A stretch of DNA of 64,000 nt from Panopea generosa (lineage: Eukaryota; Mollusca; Bivalvia; Adapedonta; Hiatellidae), in the NCBI GenBank assembly GCA_029582155.1, contig CM055901.1:8164874-8228873 (forward strand), given 5' to 3'. Within the stretch, counting starts at the first letter, position 1; each line of letters starts with the position of its first letter. The notes under the pieces are model-generated. The model saw nothing but the letters and a program-made list of their open reading frames with translations. It made no database searches and was not told where the DNA came from. The translations under genes and the position numbers were made by a program. Positions 43,201 to 55,000 of the stretch are shown piece by piece.

Positions 43201-45838
43201 AGGCCACTCAGAAGAAGATGGCGACAGATCCAATGTTTAAGTTGGAACATGGATCTGATGATGTGGAAAGAGGAAAGAAAGTGAAATCAAATCTTAGTTC
43301 TCTGGAGGTCCGCCGTGATGAGTGGAAGGATGACTACATGCTCAATAAAATGGCAAGAAACAAATTCAGGGTAAGTCAGGAATCAAAGAAATGACAAGTT
43401 TATACTAATTATTTTGAGCTTGATTGTGAAAATAGCTAAAATAGCTTATATGGGCTCTCTTGAGTCGGCATCCTGGAGAGAACCAGTTCTGACTACTGAG
43501 TGTTGTTTTTGCGAAGCATTGGGTCAAGCTTGGGATTGAACCCACATACTCTGGCGTGAGCAGCCAACACTCTATCCATTACACTGCCGTCAGCATTAAA
43601 GAAATGATTGCTTATTCATGTAGTTTTATTCAAGGTATGTCATATGAATAAATGCTGTCTTTGTTGTAGCCCTTGGATCAAGTTTGTGAAATCATCTAAA
43701 ATGATTATTAATTAATGGATAATATTGGGTTAGTAGACGCATCGTTGTTGTTGGGAAACCTTTGGTGGCCGCTGCTTCTTGTACAATACAGATTTTCACC
43801 ACAGTATAGACTAGCACAATATAAATCCATATTGTACGTGATCTGTATAATGACAGTTTTATTATTCATCTCTTGTTCTATTACAAAATATAATAAAATT
43901 AGAATTATCAAAAATTTGATATAGGTTTTACTTTACATTACCATACTTTTACACTTTGCAACATATTAATTAATGGTAATAAAAGATGATCTTCTGCATC
44001 AGCTTTGGGTGGTCTCATTTAGTTTGATATGAATATGGTGAAATACTGAAATTTTGGAATTTATATCATTTTGACCCAGTGAAAATGTTTGACTATAATC
44101 CATTATCAGTTTCTTGCAGAGATGGGTTGTGCTCGAGTACTGGTTAATCCCAGGAAACAGCGGTTAGGTTAACTGATCGTCTGTTAGCCATCGATGGCAT
44201 AAAAATTAGGATAAATATTCAATCAGTCAATCAATCAATTGTTTCATTGGGCCAAGTTGGTGATCAAACCCACAATCTTTGCCATGAGAAGCAAACACTT
44301 CAGCTGTAGAGATGCAGGTTAGGAGATCGTGGGTTCAATCCCCCACCAGGGTCATGTGTAATGTCAAGCAAGGCACTATTTGCATATGCTCAGTACTGGT
44401 TCTACCCAGAAAGACTTTGAGCATTATTTGTAAGAACTTGTTTCCCAATCAATATAAATTGAACAAATTTAAACAAATTTTACAGGAAGAAAAGAAAACA
44501 ATTAAAGCTGTAGAGGCATCAGATACAGCTCTGCTGACCAAGTCATCACTGGGGATCCCTCTTGTCAAGGAGAGGGAGGAAGATGTAAAACTTGCCAGTC
44601 TTATGAAGTACAGGACAGTTGAGTGTAAGTTACTTATGACAGTGCTCTTTATACCTCATCAAATAGTTGTTTGGTGATAACAGAACCCAATGACCAAGGG
44701 AGATTTTGATGATACTTCCATTCTCTCTTGAAATGGCATATACAGTAAATCCCCGTGTATAAAACGCATATATGTGATATAAAATGTGAGTGCTCAACAA
44801 ATGAATTCTGAAATTTCAGTCTATAACTAGTATAGGAGATGTGGGTACATCATAGTAAACCAATATCTGCTATATAGAACAGTATACAAACACAACTGTG
44901 ATTGCAGCTCATCAATTTATATGTATAAGATGATGTACATAAGATGAATATAAAATATGGTTTATATAAATAAGATGTATATAACAAAGGTTTGCATAAA
45001 TAAGAGATATACATGTTTATAAATAAGATGTATATAAAGAAAACGCTTTTCATAAAAAAATAATTAATGAGTTTCAGGTCAAAGTTAACCAGTTCCTGTG
45101 TTTTGATATTATTATGAATAAATGTTTTATGATATTGTTTTATTTTTGATAGCCTATGAAGAAAAGCAAAACCAAAAAAGGAAAGAGATAGAGAGTAGGC
45201 CATTGTTTCAGTCTAGTGCTATAAAACCAGATGAAGATAAACACGAAAGTAAAAAGTTGGATATACTTAAAAAGAATCTCAAGACTGCGAAAACCATATC
45301 ACACACAAGCCCTTTCGACAGGACGAAGATGAATACATTTGTAACCAACTCACCCCTGAATAAAATCAGTCTTGGAATAAGAAAAAAACCAATGCCATCA
45401 ATAACTCGAATAATCAAACAGCGAAAATGTGTTGATGACAGTGATGTGAAAAGCAGCCAAAATACAGAGAGAGAACAGCAAAGTATAGAGACATGTCGCC
45501 AATATCATACAGGAAATCTTAAAAATATATCCACAATGGACAATTTTCAAAATCCAATTTTTGAAACAAATTTAAGAAATGGCTCCAATAATGAAGAAAC
45601 AACAAACAATACTTCTGCTGACATAGATAAAATAGTGACTATTATTGAATCTGATTCAACGGACAGTTTAGAGGAAGGAGTAACAGTGTTGAATGATGAA
45701 GGTAAATGTCCAGATAATGATATGCATGGTGACGGAAAACTGGGTAATGGACAAATATTAGCTGGATATAAGAATGCCTCGAGTAAAACTGGGTTGAGTT
45801 TAGTGTCATCTTACAGTGATAGTGATACCGACTCCTGA
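40237..45838 (+). CDS. YJU2B: CCDC130/YJU2B (CWC16/Saf4 family), six certain coding exons plus tentative start
   Basis: Family role: CWC16/YJU2-type proteins associate with the spliceosome; the CCDC130/Saf4 branch acts in splicing-related surveillance. Seen here: exons 41059-41192, 41552-41726, 42049-42133, 43198-43370, 44486-44624 and 45153-45838, all phase-consistent. They give about 464 residues with M1, somewhat longer than human CCDC130. The N-terminal domain has AERKSVNKYYPPDWDPSK and two CxxC pairs (C55/C58, C90/C93) for zinc. The conserved core ends near residue 240; the exon 7 tail is lysine/serine-rich and disordered and closes with SLVSSYSDSDTDS, as in the human protein's acidic serine end. 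The start exon is uncertain: ATG at 40237-40239 before GTACTC, or ATG at 40154-40156 before GTGAAA. Confidence 0.95.
41059..41192 (+). CDS. YJU2B: YJU2B exon 2
   Basis: Acceptor tctgttacag, donor GTAATA. Codes AERKSVNKYYPPDWDPSKGS then VNKYVGQHPLRDRAKKLGQG and ILVI. The family start is MGERKxVNKYYPPDF, so only one or a few residues are missing upstream. Confidence 0.97.
41552..41726 (+). CDS. YJU2B: YJU2B exon 3, zinc-binding core
   Basis: 175 nt from acceptor tttgtattcag to donor GTAAAA. Codes FELPYNIWCGGCDSHVGMGV then RYNAEKTKTGNYYSTPIYKF and RMKCHLCDNYFEIQTDPK. The CGGC and CHLC pairs form the expected zinc site. Confidence 0.98.
42049..42133 (+). CDS. YJU2B: YJU2B exon 4
   Basis: 85 nt, acceptor ttatgttttag, donor GTGAGG. 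Codes NHDYVILEGARRKEQRWDPK then ENEQIVPE, matching NCDYVIVSGAxRKEERWD of the family. Confidence 0.97.
43198..43370 (+). CDS. YJU2B: YJU2B exon 5
   Basis: 173 nt, acceptor cacactattcag, donor GTAAGT. Codes KATQKKMATDPMFKLEHGSD, a lysine-rich linker, and EWKDDYMLNKMARNKFR, matching DAMFRLEHGE...WKDDFALNSxLRRxFR. Confidence 0.97.
43410..43605 (-). mobile_element. Short interspersed repeat, family 3b
   Basis: Contains ggagagaaccagttctgact, gcattgggtcaagcttggga ttgaacccacatac and ccaacactctatccattaca ctgccgtc. Same family as 7180 and 32215. YJU2B intron 5. Confidence 0.7.
44096..44470 (+). mobile_element. Adjacent SINE fragments (family 1 tail, then family 3)
   Basis: 44096-44245 is the 3' half of a family 1 SINE (gcagagatgggttgtgctcg, ggttaggttaactgatcgtc, then (atca)n). 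From about 44305 a tRNA-like ttaggagatcgtgggttcaa tccc begins, followed by ctcagtactggttctaccca gaaagac and gtaagaacttgtttcccaat, a family 3 copy ending 15 bp before the YJU2B exon 6 acceptor. Confidence 0.8.
44486..44624 (+). CDS. YJU2B: YJU2B exon 6
   Basis: 139 nt, acceptor aaattttacag, donor GTAAGT. Codes EEKKTIKAVEASDTALLTKS then SLGIPLVKEREEDVKLASLM and KYRTVE, matching the family's SLxIPLVPExEDDRKLAALLKF. The polypyrimidine tract is formed by the end of an adjacent SINE. Confidence 0.96.
44625..45152. other. YJU2B intron 6 with ataagatgtatataa-like repeats
   Basis: A loose tandem of ataa(g)atgtatata units at 44925-45035 opens a 117-codon tyrosine-rich frame on the minus strand that I regard as spurious. 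Confidence 0.5.
45153..45838 (+). CDS. YJU2B: YJU2B exon 7, C-terminal tail and stop
   Basis: Acceptor tatttttgatag; 227 codons and TGA at 45836-45838. Starts YEEKQNQKRKEIESRPLFQS, equivalent to YEDKQKLKRTEIxSRxxFP in human. The rest is low-complexity, rich in K, N, S, D and T, and ends SSYSDSDTDS. Confidence 0.96.
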
Positions 45839-45981
45839 CACAGCAACTCAAATTATAAACAATATTTAAGTTTTTGTTTCCAAACAAATTGCTAGATAAG
45901 CAATGTAATATTTGTACAATGTCTAAACTTCATTGTGCATAAATGAATTTACAATGATGAAAATATAATTAAAATTAGTTT

Positions 45982-45987
45982 AATAAA
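45982..45987 (+). terminator. Poly(A) signal of YJU2B
   Basis: AATAAA 144 bp past the stop codon, in a TA-rich 3' UTR. It is the first canonical signal after the stop. Confidence 0.65.
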
Positions 45988-46069
45988 TATTGTTGTGAAT
46001 TTTCCTATCAAATTGTCTTCTTAAAATCATGTTTTATTAATATCATCGAAAAATTTGAAACAGAAATCT

Positions 46070-48160
46070 TTTTTTATGCTCCCCTATGGGCAAGCATATA
46101 GCTGTCATTTTGTTAGTCTGTTCACAGCCTTTTCAGCATAACTCCAAAAGTACTGAAAGGAATTCAACGCCACTTGGAACATGGATAGAGGATAATGTTT
46201 AAAAGTGCGGAGCAAAACAATCATAACTCTGTCTTGAATAATGACAGATATATATCCCCTTTTATATTTTATTTTGCTGATTTTTGTCTTGTATACACTG
46301 TGACAGCTGTAGTTTTCGTCTGATTGTGACCAAACTTGGTCAGAATGTTTTTTGCCATTAAAACTACTGGATAGGCAGAGTTTTTGAATCAGTGAGAATA
46401 GAGTTATGGCACATGATTGGAAACTTCACACAACCCTTCCCAGTCATCAACCGTCCACAATAAATAAGTTTATAACTCTTGCATGAATATAATGCAAATT
46501 ATTGCTTGACTTTGAAATTCCGGTTAAAGTTTTGAATGCAAATACCATCAATGTATTTGATTAAAACTCACACAAGTCATAAAACTTACTAAATAAGTAA
46601 GTTAGAATTCTTGCATGAATGTTATACAAATTATGGCACTAGAAATTCCGGTTAATTTTGTGCGCAAATACCATCATGTCAATATCTCACCAACCACTCT
46701 GAATCTCAATGTTTCATTGAAACTTTACACAGGACTTCCCAGTCATCACACCTACTACAAGAACTAAGTTACATATCTCTTGCATGAATATGATGTAGAG
46801 TAAGGCTCTTGTTTAACTTTGAAATTCTAGTTTAAGTCTATTTCTCGGAAGTCACTGTAATGGGTAGAAACTTCATACTCGTTGAGAATAGTCGAGCACA
46901 TTGCTTTATGGACAGCTTTTGGTTTCATCTGATTGTAACAAAACTTGGTTAGAGTGTTTATAGGCATAAATGCTTACATGCATTGTTCATATAACCTGAT
47001 CAGGATTGAAACAACTGAGTTATTTCCATTAGATTTTGTTAAAAATGACAAAGAGTATCCATTCAATAACTTACTTTCCTTTATGATATTTTGATGAAAG
47101 TTTTGTAAATATGTTTTTATGTAAAAGAATCTTGAAATTGATTTTGATATAAAGTTCAAAGCCACTGTTATTAAAAATAGAAAAAGATTTTCCATTCAAT
47201 AACAAGTTTCGTTGAAGATATTTAGGAAATTTTGAGTATAGGTTCATGACGTGAAAATGAAACTTGTGATTGGTTTGAGGTTATATGGAGTCAAGGTCAC
47301 TGTTACTAAAGAAGAAATATGGTTTCATCTCAATAACTTAAGATAACAACCTGACCCCCACTTCAAAGGTCAAGGTCACAAATTAACTTTGTTTGACAAC
47401 GCTTTCAGTCATATCCAGCCCTTAACTTTGTCACCTATGGATAAATTTCAAAAACACTTTGCTGAGTTGATTAACATGACATTATGAAATGCTGCATGTA
47501 AGACCCAGAACCTTTCCTTAAAGGTCAAGGTCACCCTTTCAATTGTTTTGATATTTTGTGTCAGGTCTGTAACTTTGACGATGTGTCATATGTAAGACCC
47601 AGACTTGACCTCAAATGCCAAGGTCACACTTTGAGTTTGTTCAACAACACTTTGAGTTTGTTCAATAACACTTTGAGTCTGTTTGAGATTTCAAGTCCAG
47701 GCTATAACTTTATCATACATGGATGGATTTTAATAATACTTGGCTCAGTTTATCAATTGATCAACATGTCATGACGAAATGTCATGTTAAGACCCAGAAC
47801 CCTACCTCAGAGGTCAAGGTCACACTTTCAGTTTGTTTGATTTTTCATTTCTGGTCTGTAACTTTGTTTTACATGGAGGGATTTTTAAATAGCTTGATAC
47901 AAGTGATCAACATGTCATGATGATGTGTCACCTGCATTTGCCTGTAGAAATACACAAACCTTTACATTAGATGTCATGGTCAAGGTTACACAAAGGTCAA
48001 GGTCACACTTTATGTAAAAAAAACATAAAAATGCATTTCTTGTCTGAAAAATCAGTCCATGAATCTTGATATTCATGGATACATTGCTACCTATTATAAA
48101 ATATACCATTATTTTCACAGACCATTTGGGGGACATGTGACACTTACCTGTGACATTTCT
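46070..48160. mobile_element. Long non-coding dispersed element with internal units
   Basis: The head tatgctcccctatgggcaag catatagctgtcattttg is followed by repeated phrases: cataactc.., gattgtgaccaaacttggtc, and from 47280 many aaggtcaaggtcacactttg agtttgtt units and aacatgtcatgatgaaatg-like phrases. The right end is cacttacctgtgacatttct. Small open frames (for example 46974-47195) look incidental. The type matches other bivalve satellite-bearing elements. It fills the start of the YJU2B-FAF1 spacer. Confidence 0.55.
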
Positions 48161-50225
48161 AGTTTTTTAAGAAATATCAGTTTGTATTTTCTACTTATTT
48201 TTTCAAAAATGTTACTTATATTTTCAAAACAAGAGTGACACCACTAGTTTTATGAAAACTGATAGTTAACAATTATTTCAGATAGTTACACTTGGAGATG
48301 AATAGTTTCATACTGTAATACATTCATAAAGATCGATTCAATGAATGAGTAAAGTCGATGTCAACATGCTGTGTGTTTAACTTTCACAGTAGTTATAAAA
48401 CGAATTTCTGACAAGTTCTTTAACTGGTCAAATTAGATAGTTTATGTATGAATTACTGCCCTTGATAAATCAGATATTATGTTATTTGGCCTTGTTTGCT
48501 CTCATGCACCTGCAGTTACCATTTGACCAGCATCAAACATAAACAATAGTTTTTTTAACTAAAATATATTTGATAATTTATTAAACTGAAGTTTAATTAT
48601 AAAAATGATTTGACTATTTAAATATATTTACTGTTGGATCTTAGCCTAGACCCAGTTGTTATAAGCGCCTCTGTTACCTTAATGCCATTTTAAAATGAAT
48701 TTGCCAATCATTGTATTTTGAAATTTAATATTTTCAGATTTTGTTTGGATTGGATACATACTGGCAATTATAACAAAATGTTGTTATGCTTCTATAACCT
48801 ATTGTACTTGAAATAAAAAAAATTTTTTTTTTAAAGATATTGAACATACAAGATTTCACCTTGCAGAGTGTTAAGCTAACAGATCTTTGAACAACTCAGC
48901 CCAGGGTGCAAAAAGTAGTTTTATAACCAAAATACACCTTTTTTTAAAATGAAATCAAATAACATAAGTTTTTATAAAAAATGATATATATTTAATACCA
49001 ATATAGTAAACAACATGTCACAAACAGAATTCCAAATTATTCTCGAAATGAAACATTACATATTTTCTGCAAGACGACTGAATGGAACATTATCCACTGT
49101 TGCTTTTAAAAACAGACTGAAATATACACTTATCACTCAAAGAAATAGCAATAAAAAATGGAAAAATTAATAATTTTAAAGCATAGTGGCATAAACTTCT
49201 CAATATATTAAATTAATATGACAAATAAAGTGATAACTTTATCTTGATAATGATAATATGTAAATTAATATTTAATATTAACAATAATGTTAGGACACAT
49301 ACAGAATTTGGGCCCTGGCACATGACAAATTTTTCACCTATATACTAGTATATATACATGTATTACTGCTACAAGACCCAACATGGAGAACATTGTTTAA
49401 CATTTTTAACCTAGTCAACTTATTTTACTATTAGATTTACCATTTATATTGATTTATATTCCATTAGAAAAACAATAATAATTGAAACAAAAAAAAATCT
49501 ACCCACTTTAAAACTGGAAAATGACTGAGAGAAAGAGATATGCTTCATAGTGAAAAAGACATTTTGTTATCTGGTAAAACTATACTAAAATATGTACATA
49601 TAACATTATATTATATTGTAATAAATCGATAAAATTTTAAAAAAAAACAAAAAAACATATGTTTGAATTAATGTCCTTGAATTATAAAAATATGCTTTAT
49701 TTGACTCTGTGCATACTTAAGTACTGGCATGTTTCACTGGATCTATACCAAACTTACACAGCAGTTACAGGATCAGTTTTAAAATTGCTAAATCAAAAAA
49801 GTGATGTCTGAGTTATGGTCCTTACAAAAATTCTCTATTTGGCATTATATTTTTCTTTGGATATCAACCAAATTTACACAGTAGTACAGTACTACATATA
49901 AGTCCAGTTATAATACAATATAACAATGTTTGATTAAAATCAAATCAAAATAAAGAACTAGTGTTCAATAAAAAAAAGGTCTAAATCATTATAATTCAAG
50001 GGCACATAAATCAGTCCATGACACCTCAAACATACTAATTTTTGAATTGTAAGGTGTTATTGTAGTCTACAATATACTGTACCTTACCTTAATCAAAATC
50101 CAATAAATAATAAAAACTCTATAAACAAGAAGTAAAGTGGTATTTTTTGATAATTTAAGGGCACATATCTCGGCTATTGTATGGAAAATAACTTTTACAT
50201 GGTATTGTAGTTATAATCTTAATAG
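48161..50225. other. Intergenic AT-rich sequence
   Basis: About 2 kb of unique AT-rich spacer between YJU2B and FAF1. I found no exon, RNA gene or repeat array. Confidence 0.5.
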
Positions 50226-50805
50226 ATGTGAAACGTGTAGCCCAGTGGTAGAGCATTGGATCCAAGATCAGAGAGTCGAGAGTTCATTTCTGCACCATGG
50301 CTGTGTGTGGTGTCCGTGAGCCAGTATACTTAGTTCCAGGAACACTTCAAGTGTGATGTATGATTTGAAAGAACTTGTTTCACAAAGCCAGTGTGGTTCC
50401 GGCTAAGAATAGAACCACTGTCAATCTCTGCAGAGGGGTAAGAATACTCTGAATGGGTATCATGTTCATTTTATCATTTTTTGTCATGTTCACTATTGTG
50501 GTTAAATTATCAACCCCTGTGTGGTTCCAGGGAGCCATGAGTGATGGCAAGAATAGGATCACTGTGACATGCATGTCGTAAGAACTCTGCAGTTCGTAGG
50601 TATCAAGGTTCTAGGTTCATTCTGCATATTCATTTGTTAGTGTATTTTTTTTAATATGTATGTTAATTTGTTGTTTTTATACATGCAGAGTGAACCTGGA
50701 ATCTTCCTTCCTGTTCGCGTCGAATAATCTATAATGTGTTGGAACACCGTAAAACCCTATTCATTCATTGTTTCACAATCAGTTTAAAATAAATAAGTTA
50801 AACAA
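50226..50805 (+). mobile_element. Family 3 SINE interrupted by a family 4 element (nested)
   Basis: The outer element (50226-50385 and 50770-50805) has a tRNA-like head tagcccagtggtagagcatt ggatccaagatc and the usual gaacttgtttcacaatcagt ttaaaataaataagtt end. At 50386-50769 lies a family 4 element (cagtgtggttccggctaaga ... gtaaaaccctattcattcatt). The 9-bp gtttcacaa at 50377-50385 is repeated exactly at 50770-50778, a clean target-site duplication. Confidence 0.93.
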
Positions 50806-51114
50806 AATAATCATGAAATAGTCATATTTCCCATGGTATTCCGCAAAACAATGTTTTCCTTATGCTACTACTGATTAAGTTACTTTATAACTGAAGATGT
50901 TTAATTTCTAAGCTCAGCACTTTTTCATCCAATTTTCTGTGTCACCTACGTTACACTTTAAATCATAGAGAAGCTACAAGGGTTCAGATTTTTCACTTGA
51001 AATTGTTAAGAAAGGATATATGTGGCGACCAGCTAGCTTAGTGAGAGGTTTTAATCCACAGTCTACTTGGCAATTTGGTGCTTTAACCACTTCATCACAG
51101 ACAGGACTCATCAC

Positions 51115-51368
51115 TGTCTGATTGAATTTGTATGCCATTGAGAGCTAAGAGATGATCAATTAACATAACCACTCTTTCCTGGAGTCCTGGGAGGTGAAAT
51201 AGTATATGAGCACACCTATCTTCGCAAGTAACTGATAAATTCCCACTTGAATCAGTGGTGAGAGGAGAATGAAAATGAGAGGCAATGTCATATATCGATC
51301 ATCTTTGAGATTATTGCGCATCTGAGATTCAACCTCATGAACCCTGGATTGATAGTCAGATTTGCTAC
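51115..51368 (-). mobile_element. tRNA-derived SINE, family 1 (decayed)
   Basis: Contains gagctaagagatgatcaatt, ctatcttcgcaagtaactga, tgaaaatgagaggcaatgtc, tcatgaaccctggattgata gtcag. The head is degenerate. Confidence 0.85.
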
Positions 51369-52019
51369 TGAATAAGTATCCACCATCATTGATTTTAACA
51401 GGGGATTAAGTGAGATCTTCTACATGCGCTGGGTATGTCGCTCGTTGTGCTCATGTCTGACTGCTTTGCATCCCCTCTGAAGTATGTCAATCTTACTTTC
51501 ATATCACCTTTTCCAAATAAGGCACCACGGGAAAGGTTTAAAAACTCTAGGACATGACTGCACCGATAATAAAAACGGCAATAAAACCAGGCGCTTCTAG
51601 ATCCGGAACAAGCATGCCAGACACTAGCCTTCATTACAAATATGGAACTCGGATTTGTGTATGCTCCATAGTCATAGATTATTACCTCCGTTTGGCTACA
51701 GTAGATCATGCTGTTACATAATAATTTATGACCGAATCATTTTTTTAAGAACTACATTAAATGTTAAAAAGGTGATCAATCAGTGTCAAGTGATCCCCTT
51801 GTTTCTGAATAAGGTCAGTATCAAAAAGCCTTTTTGTTTAAATTGATGAGTTTAATATATTAACGCTTGCTGGCTGACATTGTTATTTGAATCGATTAAA
51901 GATAAGATGACCCTTTTTAAAATAAACGAAAATGTCCCTTTAAGGGTAATGACGTCATGTAAAAATATACATGTACTTCACTTCCGTATATCTGAGCATG
52001 CGTCAAACAGAAATCAACA
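51369..52019. promoter_or_regulatory. FAF1 upstream region / 5' UTR
   Basis: 650 bp before the FAF1 start codon. It includes a 104-codon minus-strand frame (51395-51709) without a recognisable domain and a short less AT-rich stretch at 51410-51620. The last 60 bp (cacttccgtatatctgagca) contain the ETS-like core CTTCCG near 51981. No TATA box is evident. The promoter call is from position. Confidence 0.4.
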
Positions 52020-52061
52020 ATGGCTTCTTGTGAGAGAGAACAAGTTTTGGCTGATTTTCAG
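52020..52061 (+). CDS. FAF1: FAF1 exon 1
   Basis: ATG preceded by aaatcaaca (A at -3). 14 codons, MASCEREQVLADFQ, then donor GTAAAT. Human FAF1 starts MASNMDREMILADFQ. Confidence 0.96.
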
Positions 52062-55000
52062 GTAAATTTTTACCCTTTTTCGTACGACTTTCTCGTGTTA
52101 AATCACAATTTAATTGGAAATAAATGTGTTTTACATCGTTTGAATAAGAGTGTGTTATTGATAACCATATGCTTAGGACAAGATTTCCGTTATTTGTGTC
52201 GAGGGGTTTCCGAAATGATCCACAACGCATAATTCGTGTTGCGACATTGCATAATTTGTGTTTATGAGTAACAGCTGATCAGTCACCAAGTCGTCTCATG
52301 TTCACATATTTGTATTAATGGGACCTTTATGTGCAAATATGGGCAACTTTTACATCGGTATCAGCGGGATCCGGTCATTTCGTAACCAAGTCGTTTCGTA
52401 ACCACTTATTTTCGTTCGTTTGGTAAACATTTTTTTCGGTCATTTCGTAACCAGTTTAAAATGTTGGTCATTTCGTAACCATTTTTTCTGTCATTCCTTT
52501 GTTATAGAGTACAATAAATTTGGAGAGGTGATAATGGGTCTAATAATGTGATCCACACGTTAATTTCTTCACTTGAGAATAACTGTGAAGAAAATGAAAT
52601 TTATGGTATAGAAAAACAACAACATGCAAACATTTTATTACATGATTATCAATATAAAACACTGTTCAGCAAAATTAAAAGCAAATTTTCATATATACAC
52701 ATAAAACTTATCAAACCAAAAACTTACAGAGCACGTTAAGCAAATTTCAAAGCAATTTAAAAAAAATAACGCAGCAAACTATTTACGAAAGAGTTGTTAC
52801 ACTATAAAAGTATATTAACGGAGCTAAATAATTTAAGAATTTTTTACCACAACATAAAAAGTATATTAACAAGGCACATTTCAAAACAAATTATATAAAG
52901 CGTTTTCACCACATGAAAAATAACAGATCCAATTATTTACGAAATTATTTACGAAAAAAGACTACACATGCATACATTCATTTACACTACATTTACTTCC
53001 TATATACACTAGACAATTTCTTTAGAATTCTCCCCTCCATCTGTCCATTTCTCTTCTTTTGTTTCTTTGTTAGCTTGTTTGCGGATACCAACTTCACTTG
53101 TGTACCGGCGCAGGTTGCCTCACGATTGAGGAGTTCCACCGTAACATAAAATTGTCTTGTTTGAACATACTTATTGCGATATTATTATTAATTTTAATTT
53201 CAATTAAAGGATAATCAGCATAACAGTTTTTAATTAAACTAATTAAAAGCAAGAGATCAATCACACTGTAATATTTAATTGCAATTAAACGAAAATTGGC
53301 ATATTATCAAGGAATGAAAAATATAAGGCAAATTACATCATGTCATTTTTCATTTTGATATGATCTTAATATAATAGAAATACCATAAAATATTGTTTTT
53401 TTTTATTCTTTATTCATCTTTACAAACCATTCGCACAATATGTTCAACTGGTTATTAAATGACCAAAACTTACTCCATGTATGTCATTTTTCATTTTAAT
53501 ATGATTTTAACATCATAAAAATTCCAAAAATTGATATTGAGCTCTCCCTCCCATTTCATTACAGTATTAACAGAAGGATTATTTCTCTTTTTTCTTGTTG
53601 AGACTCGCTTTCATTCGTAGGTTCAATGGAGAAAAAGATGTTATTTTATCAGCCATTTCAACAGCTGACAAAAAAAGTAAACAATAAGTTTGACAGGTTT
53701 CAACTTTACTTATATTTTATTTTATAGAGTGAGTGCGCAGTCGATCAAACCAGACACAGTCTACTCATTATTGTTGACGGGTTTTAACTTTACTTCCTTT
53801 TTGCAGAATGACCTCAAGATCAAAAACAATTGGATGCAGTCTTCTGATTTAAATATTTAATACATGTCTTTGACAATCAAGCTGCTTAGAGGTAATTTCG
53901 CATGAGAAACGAAAGAAATTTGATAAAAAAGACAAGAACTCATTTTTTTACCTGGATTATAGTTTGTTTTTTTTTCAAAAATCAATAAAATGAATACAAT
54001 AAATAATTTTCTCAACTTGAGATCCACACGCAAAAAAATGCCAGCTTAAGTAATTTCAACTCGCATTTTCAAAAATACAGCTCACATTTTGCACGTTGTG
54101 TGTGCTTAATTGGAGCTCTGTGGATGATGAAGTGTACTAGTTTTTGTCAAAGTATTCTGGTGTTCATTGGAAAATGACAAAAAAAATAAAGTTATGGGAT
54201 TCATCTTGAGACACTTATCTTCTTCTTTTTTTTTTACTTTTTTTCTGCTATAAAATATTTTGTTCATAAATATTATATAAGTCATTCATTTTGTAAAGTC
54301 TTGTGTTAAATTTTGGAAAATAAATAGACAAGAGTTCATAAAAAAAATTGTTTGAAACTCTATAAAAATAGTAGGTAGCTGTAAATTGAGTGTGCACATA
54401 GAAGAATGCAAACATACATTTTTAGCTTGCCGGGACGAAGTCCAAGGAGAGCTATTGCCATGACCCCGGCGGTGTCGGCGTCTGAAGACACCCAGGTTAA
54501 ACTTTTGCGTTTAAGTTTAAGATATCTATGTAACCACTCATTGGATGTGAATGAAACTTTGTATGTATGTTCACTATCATCAATGGAACACACGTAGACA
54601 AGAACGATAACTCTGGATTGCATTTTGGCAAAGTTATGGCCCTTTTCCGAATTAGACACCCAGGGGCAAGCTTTGTTGTCTTCTGACAACTCTTGTTTAT
54701 GTACAAGCTTGAAGTAATAAAATTTTATCAACAGCTTATCTAATGTAGTGTTAATTGTTGTTATTGTTTTACAGGCATGCACTCAGTTAGATGATATAGA
54801 GACATGTATTGCCATTCTTGACCAGAATGACTGGAATCTCATGGTAAGTTCAGGATTGCCCAGCTAGAAATGTTCCGTTGCTATCGAGCCAAAATATTAT
54901 CATGATTGGAAATGCACTCATAATCACCACTTTGCTGTACTGTCAGCTTGTATGGACTCCGCCTACCTGTACACCTCAACTTGACAGAAATTGCTTTTTT

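Noticed and set aside
54360-54782. 140-codon minus-strand frame
   Set aside because: It overlaps a dispersed repeat (also at 59.2 kb) and runs antisense across FAF1 exon 2's acceptor; the second repeat copy does not preserve it in full.
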